From assembly GCF_001428525.1 (NCBI RefSeq), contig NZ_LMHW01000010.1, positions 677,177 through 741,176 of the forward strand: a stretch of 64,000 bases of DNA, read 5' to 3'. The translations under genes were made by a program, and so were the position numbers. This document shows, in pieces, positions 59,674 through 64,000 of the stretch. The notes under the pieces are model-generated. The model saw only the letters and a list, made by a program, of their open reading frames with translations, had not been told where the DNA came from and did no database searches. The stretch's first letter is position 1; the number at the start of each line of letters is the position of its first letter. Source of the DNA: Flavobacterium sp. Root186. Lineage in GTDB: Bacteria > Bacteroidota > Bacteroidia > Flavobacteriales > Flavobacteriaceae.

Positions 59674-60071
59674 AGGTACAGAGGTGCAAAGTAACAAAGG
59701 TTCAGAGGTTTTTGAATGGTCAATTTCAAAAAAAAAGTATATATAAATCTTTGTTACTCTGAACCTTTGCTGCTTTGAGCCTAAAAAGAAACCTTTGTCC
59801 CTCTGGACCTTTGCACCTGAAAAAAAACATTTCAGCAGCAAAAATCAACAACTCAGTATCATTTAATTTTAAAACAATAAAATCCGAGATACTTTTGAAG
59901 TATAAAATTAAAGGTTCAGAGGGACAAAGTTCAAAGTTCCTTTCAAAACTTAAAAGGATAAAACCTTTGCTGCTTTGTTCCTTTGCAACTTTGAACCTCA
60001 AAAAAAAAGAGTTTTAATCATCAACAAAAAAACTTAGAACCTTAGTCAATCAGAACCTTAGAACCTTAAAA
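59674..60071. repeat. Cluster of six octamer-word arrays in alternating orientation
   Basis: The gap between the receptor and the DUF2141 gene holds six runs of 8-base words: 59674-59713 (CAGAGGTG, CAAAGTAA, CAAAGGTT, CAGAGGTT), 59749-59783 (CTTTGTTA, CTCTGAAC, CTTTGCTG, CTTTGAGC), 59791-59819 (CTTTGTCC, CTCTGGAC, CTTTGCAC), 59911-59940 (reverse type, AGGTTCAG onward), 59961-60000 (CTTTGCTG, CTTTGTTC, CTTTGCAA, CTTTGAAC) and 60031-60070 (AGAACCTT, AGTCAATC, AGAACCTT, AGAACCTT). The first and second, and the fourth and fifth, form inverted pairs. It looks like several elements inserted side by side. No credible gene is inside. Confidence 0.85.
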
Positions 60072-60080
60072 AAAGAAATC

Positions 60081-60488
60081 ATGACCAAAATTATTACACT
60101 AATCACATTATTTATCTGCAGCTTAATGTCTGCTCAAAATGTAAAACTAACTGTTGCTGTTTCAGGTTTAAAAAGCAATACAGGAATTGTTAAAGTAGGT
60201 TTGTACAACTCAGACGGTACTTTTCTTAAAACGACATACAAAAGCATTACTTCTGAAATTAAAAACAATGAAGTAGTGGTAACATTTGACAATCTTCCGG
60301 CAGGAGAATATGCTATAACAACGTATCACGATGAAAACAATAACGGGAAACTAGATAAAAATATGATGGGAATTCCTTCTGAAGATTATGCAGCATCAAA
60401 CAATGCTAAAGGATTTATGGGGCCTCCTGTATATAAAGATGCTAAATTTGTTATTGAAAAAGATTCAAAAATTGAAATTATATTATAA
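60081..60488 (+). CDS. DUF2141-family secreted protein
   Basis: 135 residues with a signal peptide (ends SLMSAQ). The domain starts VKLTVAVSGLKSNTGIVKVGLYNSDGTF and includes LPAGEYAITTYHDENNNGKLDKNMMGIPSEDYAASNNA, the conserved core of DUF2141. The HDENNNGKLDKN loop could bind Ca2+. Function unknown; such genes often follow TonB-dependent receptor genes in flavobacteria. It is the first gene of an operon that runs to the response regulator. Confidence 0.9.
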   Translation: MTKIITLITLFICSLMSAQNVKLTVAVSGLKSNTGIVKVGLYNSDGTFLKTTYKSITSEIKNNEVVVTFDNLPAGEYAITTYHDENNNGKLDKNMMGIPSEDYAASNNAKGFMGPPVYKDAKFVIEKDSKIEIIL

Positions 60489-60537
60489 ATAGTAACTAAC
60501 AAACAAATTAAAATAACCATTTAAATAACCTTATAAA

Positions 60538-61158
60538 ATGAAAAAAATCATCACTTTAATCGCATTATTTGTAGTCGTAATAAGTTCTGCGCAAACTCAA
60601 TTTGAACAAGGAATGACTAAAGCTTTCGCACTTTGGAAAGAAGGAAAAAATACTGAAGCTTCTGCATTATTTGAAAGAATTGCTGCTGCCGAAAAAAACA
60701 GTTATCTGCCAAACTATTATATTGCTTTAATGAATACAACGGCAGTTTTTACTGAAAAAGATAAAACAAAAATTGATCTTCTTTTAACTAAAGCTCAGGA
60801 TGCATTAGACGTAGAATTTATTAAAGATCAAAACAATGCAGAATTATATGTGCTGCAGGCTTTAATTTACACAGGATATGTTGTAGCTGACCCAATGACA
60901 AACGGAATGAAATATTCGTCTAAAGTTATGGAAGCTTACGCAAAAGCAAAAGCGATTGATCCTAAAAACCCAAGAGCTGTTTTTGGAGAAGCTGATTATC
61001 AATTAGGTGGCGCAAAATGGACAGGCGTTGATACAAAACCTCTTTGTGCAGAAGTTGACAGATCTATCGAACTTTTTGCTACTTTTAAACCAGAAACTCC
61101 TTTTTCTCCTAAATGGGGATTAGACAGAGCTTTGGAAATTCAAAAAACGTGTAAATAA
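60538..61158 (+). CDS. Secreted helical protein with TPR-like repeats
   Basis: 206 residues with a signal peptide (ends VVISSAQ). Helix pairs such as FEQGMTKAFALWKEGKNTEASALFERIAAAEKNSYLPNYYIALMN and MEAYAKAKAIDPKNPRAVFGEADYQLG resemble tetratricopeptide repeats. No enzyme motif. It lies 49 bases after the DUF2141 gene and 20 bases before the kinase gene, so it is probably in the same transcript. Role unknown. Confidence 0.8.
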   Translation: MKKIITLIALFVVVISSAQTQFEQGMTKAFALWKEGKNTEASALFERIAAAEKNSYLPNYYIALMNTTAVFTEKDKTKIDLLLTKAQDALDVEFIKDQNNAELYVLQALIYTGYVVADPMTNGMKYSSKVMEAYAKAKAIDPKNPRAVFGEADYQLGGAKWTGVDTKPLCAEVDRSIELFATFKPETPFSPKWGLDRALEIQKTCK

Positions 61159-61178
61159 TTTAATAAAAAAATAAAAGA

Positions 61179-62519
61179 ATGACCTTGAAACCAAATCTAT
61201 TAAAAGCGTTTTTAATTGGTGGAGTAGTATTTTTATTCTCTTTCCTGATTCGCTTTGCGTCATTTGGAACTGCAGTTTTTACCAAAGATTTGTACATCTA
61301 TTTTTTGTACTGTATGTTGTACAGTGTTGTTTTGTACGTGGTAAATGCTTCTCTGTTTGTTTATTTAGACAAGGTTTTTGAAGGGGCAAACAGATTTTCT
61401 GCCAGAAGAATTTTTATCGGGTTTATAAGTTCATTTTTCATTTCGCTTTTCGTCATTTTTGTACTGCGCATTTTTACGCAGGTTGTTATAGAAAGACGTC
61501 CGTTGTTAAGTTTTTTAGCAAATGAAGATCCTGCAAATTATATAGAATCTTCGGTCATTACTTTTATCGTTTTGCTGATATTTCACGCATTACATTTTTA
61601 CAAATTATATCAGGAAAACAAAGTCATACAGCAAAAGATAATTGCGGGAACGGCAAATGCCAAATTCGAAAGTTTAAAAAATCAAATCGACCCGCATTTT
61701 CTTTTTAACAGCCTAAACGTTCTTAGTTCATTAATTGAAGAAAATCCGGATAATGCACAGCGGTTCACTACTTCTTTATCTAAAATTTACAGATATGTTT
61801 TAGAACAAAAAGATAAAGAACTGGTTTCTGTTGAAGATGAATTATCATTTGCAAAAACCTATATGAACCTGTTGAAAATGCGTTTCGAAAACAGTTTGTT
61901 TTACGAACTGCCAGCAGGAGATATTAATCCGGATGCTAAAGTGGTTCCTCTTTCGTTACAGCTTTTACTCGAAAATACAGTAAAGCACAATGTGGTAAGC
62001 GAACAGAAACCATTACATATTAGAATTTTTATTGAAAAAGATTATTTGGTTATTCAAAATGATCTTCAGAAAAAAGAAGTTCTGCAGGACAGACAAGGTG
62101 TTGGATTGCAGAATATTGTAAACCGTTACGGAATTATAACCGACAGAAAAGTGCTGATTGAGAAGGATGAGAAAAATTTCTCGGTTAAGATTCCAATTTT
62201 AACAAAACAAATTACTGTTATGGACATAAGTGCAGAATATAATGACGAAGCAAAAGCGTATTACAGAGCTAAAAAAAGAGTAGAAGAACTAAAAGGATTT
62301 TACGGAAATGTAATTTCATATTTATGTGTGATTCCGTTTTTAGTTTTTATCAATTTGAGATTTTCTCCGGGATTTCAATGGTTTTGGTTTTCAGCTTTAG
62401 GATGGGGATTTGGAGTTGCCATGCATGCTTTTAAAGTTTTTGGCTACAGCTCTGATTGGGAAGAAAGAAAAATCAGGGAGATTTTAGAGAAAGAAAATAA
62501 TCAAAAAACCTGGAAATAA
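61179..62519 (+). CDS. LytS-type sensor histidine kinase with C-terminal 2TM domain
   Basis: 446 residues. Four N-terminal membrane segments (about 9-28, 38-64, 77-101, 123-142) are followed by a His_kinase domain with the phospho-acceptor His173 in NQIDPHFLFNSLNVLSSLIEE, the N box LLLENTVKHN (263-272) and GVGLQNIVNRYG (307-318). After the kinase domain it has an extra 2TM domain (about 355-446: YYRAKKRVEELKGFYGNV, two hydrophobic stretches, DWEERKIREILEKE). The same 2TM domain forms the whole of the next four small proteins. It should phosphorylate the LytTR-type regulator that begins at 63885. Confidence 0.92.
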   Translation: MTLKPNLLKAFLIGGVVFLFSFLIRFASFGTAVFTKDLYIYFLYCMLYSVVLYVVNASLFVYLDKVFEGANRFSARRIFIGFISSFFISLFVIFVLRIFTQVVIERRPLLSFLANEDPANYIESSVITFIVLLIFHALHFYKLYQENKVIQQKIIAGTANAKFESLKNQIDPHFLFNSLNVLSSLIEENPDNAQRFTTSLSKIYRYVLEQKDKELVSVEDELSFAKTYMNLLKMRFENSLFYELPAGDINPDAKVVPLSLQLLLENTVKHNVVSEQKPLHIRIFIEKDYLVIQNDLQKKEVLQDRQGVGLQNIVNRYGIITDRKVLIEKDEKNFSVKIPILTKQITVMDISAEYNDEAKAYYRAKKRVEELKGFYGNVISYLCVIPFLVFINLRFSPGFQWFWFSALGWGFGVAMHAFKVFGYSSDWEERKIREILEKENNQKTWK

Positions 62520-62521
62520 TT

Positions 62522-62824
62522 ATGGAAAAGAATTATGCCGAAGGCGAAAGATATTATCAAGCTCAAAAAAGAGTAAAAGAAATTAGAGAATTTTATGAAC
62601 ATTTGACTGTATATGTACTTGTAAATCCAATTGTAATTGTTGTAAATCTTATGACTTCGCCGGGATATTTATGGTTTATATGGTGTTTGATGGGATGGGG
62701 AATCGCGATCGTTTTACATGGATTAAAGGTTTTTAGTTTTCCGCCTTTTTTCAATAAAAAATGGGAGGAAAGAAAAATCAGGGAAATTTTAGAAAAAGAA
62801 CGCAATCAAAAAACTTGGGAATAA
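62522..62824 (+). CDS. 2TM-domain protein 1
   Basis: 100 residues: YYQAQKRVKEIREFYEHL, two membrane helices (LTVYVLVNPIVIVVNLM; YLWFIWCLMGWGIAIVLHGLKVF), then KKWEERKIREILEKERNQKTWE. It is a close copy of the kinase C-terminal domain, down to the last residues. It starts 2 bases after the kinase stop and shares one base with the next start codon (TAATG). Confidence 0.92.
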   Translation: MEKNYAEGERYYQAQKRVKEIREFYEHLTVYVLVNPIVIVVNLMTSPGYLWFIWCLMGWGIAIVLHGLKVFSFPPFFNKKWEERKIREILEKERNQKTWE

Positions 62825-63150
62825 TGGAAACAAATTCTAATAATCCGGAAGAAAATATATTGAAAGAGCTGGCAAGTAAAAAAGTGGTAAAGCTAAAATC
62901 ATTTTACAAACACACTTTTCTGTATGCGGTTGCAATGATTCTTTATATTTTAAAAGAATACACAGAAGTGCCATTGCATTTCTTTCCGATACAATTTTTA
63001 AACGGAGTTGTGGTAATTATTTGGTCTGCAGTATATGTTGGCTCTGCAATTGACATGTTTGTTTCTTTTAAAATATTTGGAAAGGAATGGGAGGAAAGAA
63101 AATTGAGAAGTCTTTTAGAAAAGAAAAATAGAACACAAAAATGGGAGTAA
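62824..63150 (+). CDS. 2TM-domain protein 2 (divergent)
   Basis: 108 residues from the ATG at 62824, which overlaps the previous stop codon; an in-frame ATG at 62761 lies inside the previous gene and is not used here. The first part is ELASKKVVKLKSFYKHTFLYAV, followed by two helices and WEERKLRSLLEKKNRTQKWE. It differs more from the others: Tyr of the first motif is missing and the loop is longer. Confidence 0.88.
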   Translation: METNSNNPEENILKELASKKVVKLKSFYKHTFLYAVAMILYILKEYTEVPLHFFPIQFLNGVVVIIWSAVYVGSAIDMFVSFKIFGKEWEERKLRSLLEKKNRTQKWE

Positions 63151-63152
63151 TC

Positions 63153-63458
63153 ATGGAAATGAATTTTAATGAAGACGATAAATACTTTTTAGCAAAAAAG
63201 AAAGTAGAAAGTATTAAAGGATTTTACGGAAATCTTGTTGCTTATATTTTAGTAAATGCAATTTTGGTTTTCATTAATCTTTACACTTCACCAAAATATT
63301 TATGGTTTTTCTGGCCGTTAATGTGGTGGGGAATTGGAGTTGTTTTTCATGGATTAAAGGTTTTTGAAGTATTTCCGGTTTTAGGAAGAGACTGGGAAGA
63401 AAGAAAAATCAAAGAATTTATGGAAAAAGAAAAAGAGAATAAAAATAAGTGGAAATAA
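63153..63458 (+). CDS. 2TM-domain protein 3
   Basis: 101 residues from the ATG at 63153, 2 bases after the preceding stop. An ATG at 63141 is in frame but overlaps the previous gene, and starting there adds only four residues. DKYFLAKKKVESIKGFYGNL, two helices (VAYILVNAILVFINLY; YLWFFWPLMWWGIGVVFHGLKVF) and DWEERKIKEFMEKEKENKNKWK are clear. Highly similar to protein 1. Confidence 0.88.
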   Translation: MEMNFNEDDKYFLAKKKVESIKGFYGNLVAYILVNAILVFINLYTSPKYLWFFWPLMWWGIGVVFHGLKVFEVFPVLGRDWEERKIKEFMEKEKENKNKWK

Positions 63459-63476
63459 CTAAAAAGAAATACTATT

Positions 63477-63845
63477 ATGGGACGTTTTAGAAGACGCATG
63501 TATGATGAATATGCACACGAATTTAGTACAGACGAAAATTATAATAATGCATATAGAAGAGTTAAGAGATTAAAAGGTTTTTACTCGCATTTAAGAGTTT
63601 ACCTAATTGTAAATGTCATCATTATAATCGCAAATTTAAACCGGGATATTTTTAGCGAAAATATTCATGAAAGCGGCTTAATGGACTGGCAGACTTATTC
63701 AACAGCATTTTTCTGGGGAATAGGTTTATTGGCACATGCAATGTCTGTTTTTGGCCGTGATCTTTTCTTTAGCGCTGATTGGGAGCAAAAGAAAATCCAA
63801 AAATATATGGAGAAAGAAGCCGCGAATACAAATAAATGGGAGTAA
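63477..63845 (+). CDS. 2TM-domain protein 4
   Basis: 122 residues, with a basic N-terminal start MGRFRRRMYDEYAHEF, then YNNAYRRVKRLKGFYSHLRVYLIVNVIIIIANL, a longer loop (DIFSENIHESGLMDWQTY), the second helix and DWEQKKIQKYMEKEAANTNKWE. It ends 39 bases before the response regulator start. Confidence 0.88.
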   Translation: MGRFRRRMYDEYAHEFSTDENYNNAYRRVKRLKGFYSHLRVYLIVNVIIIIANLNRDIFSENIHESGLMDWQTYSTAFFWGIGLLAHAMSVFGRDLFFSADWEQKKIQKYMEKEAANTNKWE

Positions 63846-63884
63846 CTTTGAAATACTATTTTTTCTAAATTTTGTATATAGTAA

Positions 63885-64000
63885 ATGATCACATTAATTA
63901 TAGAAGACGAAAAACCAGCTGCAAGACTGCTGCAAAGAAAGCTTGAAAAGTTAGATGTTACTGTAGAAACGATGCTTCATTCGGTTGAAGAATCGGTTCA
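63885..64000 (+). CDS. LytTR-type response regulator (5' part, cut by window end)
   Basis: The ATG at 63885 opens a frame MITLIIEDEKPAARLLQRK that continues to the window end (38 residues). The IIEDEKPAARLL start is typical of receivers of the LytR/AlgR type in Bacteroidota, where it follows a LytS-like kinase gene. The output domain lies outside the window, so LytTR is inferred from the context. Confidence 0.82.
   Translation, partial: MITLIIEDEKPAARLLQRKLEKLDVTVETMLHSVEESV

Noticed and set aside
59544..60017. Several overlapping frames on both strands in the gap after the TonB-dependent receptor
   Set aside because: They consist of translated octamer words (a 24-base period of 8 residues), differ in frame and start inside repeats.

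Overview
The window is AT-rich and looks like a Flavobacterium (Bacteroidota) chromosome. The evidence is SusC/SusD pairs, a type IX secretion type B sorting domain, a FadL/OmpP1 porin, a putative BBP2-like porin, promoters of the Bacteroidota form TAnnTTTG, and many lipoproteins. There is no rRNA, CRISPR array, prophage or transposase.

Positions 1-20768 form a polysaccharide utilization locus for (galacto)gluco-mannan. It begins with a GH3 beta-glucosidase cut by the window edge and an aldo/keto reductase. A leftward operon (11089 to 2871) then encodes two GH26 mannanases, a GPH-type sugar symporter, a GH130 mannosylglucose phosphorylase, a mannobiose/cellobiose 2-epimerase, a carbohydrate-binding protein and a GH5 mannanase. 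A divergent AraC-type regulator is followed by a rightward operon (12584 to 20768): SusC, SusD, an IPT/TIG surface glycan-binding lipoprotein, a GH27 alpha-galactosidase and a GH5 endoglucanase. Together these cut the backbone, remove galactose, import oligosaccharides and convert mannobiose through Man-Glc to mannose 1-phosphate.

Positions 21363-41422 are mostly ordinary chromosome: a porin, an amidase, rimO, a FadL-like porin, a Gly/Tyr-rich lipoprotein, proS, three tRNA-Glu genes, rpsT, a response regulator with a PAS histidine kinase, typA, a large T9SS-secreted protein, an ABC exporter pair, a protein with kinase-like motifs and a beta-propeller-like lipoprotein.

Positions 41539-57369 hold the more unusual genes. 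One is a 1242-residue lipoprotein that joins a metallophosphoesterase, a kinase-like module and an Omp85-type barrel. Another, divergent from it, is an HD-domain protein ending in a Pycsar-effector-like membrane domain. These are followed by a GAF protein, an SDR/TetR pair sharing a palindromic operator, a nucleoid-associated protein, a four-helix-bundle (23S IVS-type) protein, HPP and ClC membrane proteins, and small enzymes.

Positions 57510-64000 carry a TonB-dependent receptor and an operon of a DUF2141 protein, a repeat-like protein, a LytS-type kinase with a C-terminal 2TM domain, four stand-alone 2TM proteins and the start of a response regulator.

The most striking non-genic signal is a scattered set of intergenic elements. 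Their arms are short runs of degenerate 8-base words (some 9-base), usually in inverted pairs, sometimes enclosing palindromic hairpins. One such pair (51656-52144) exactly encloses the four-helix-bundle gene and fills the gap between its neighbours.
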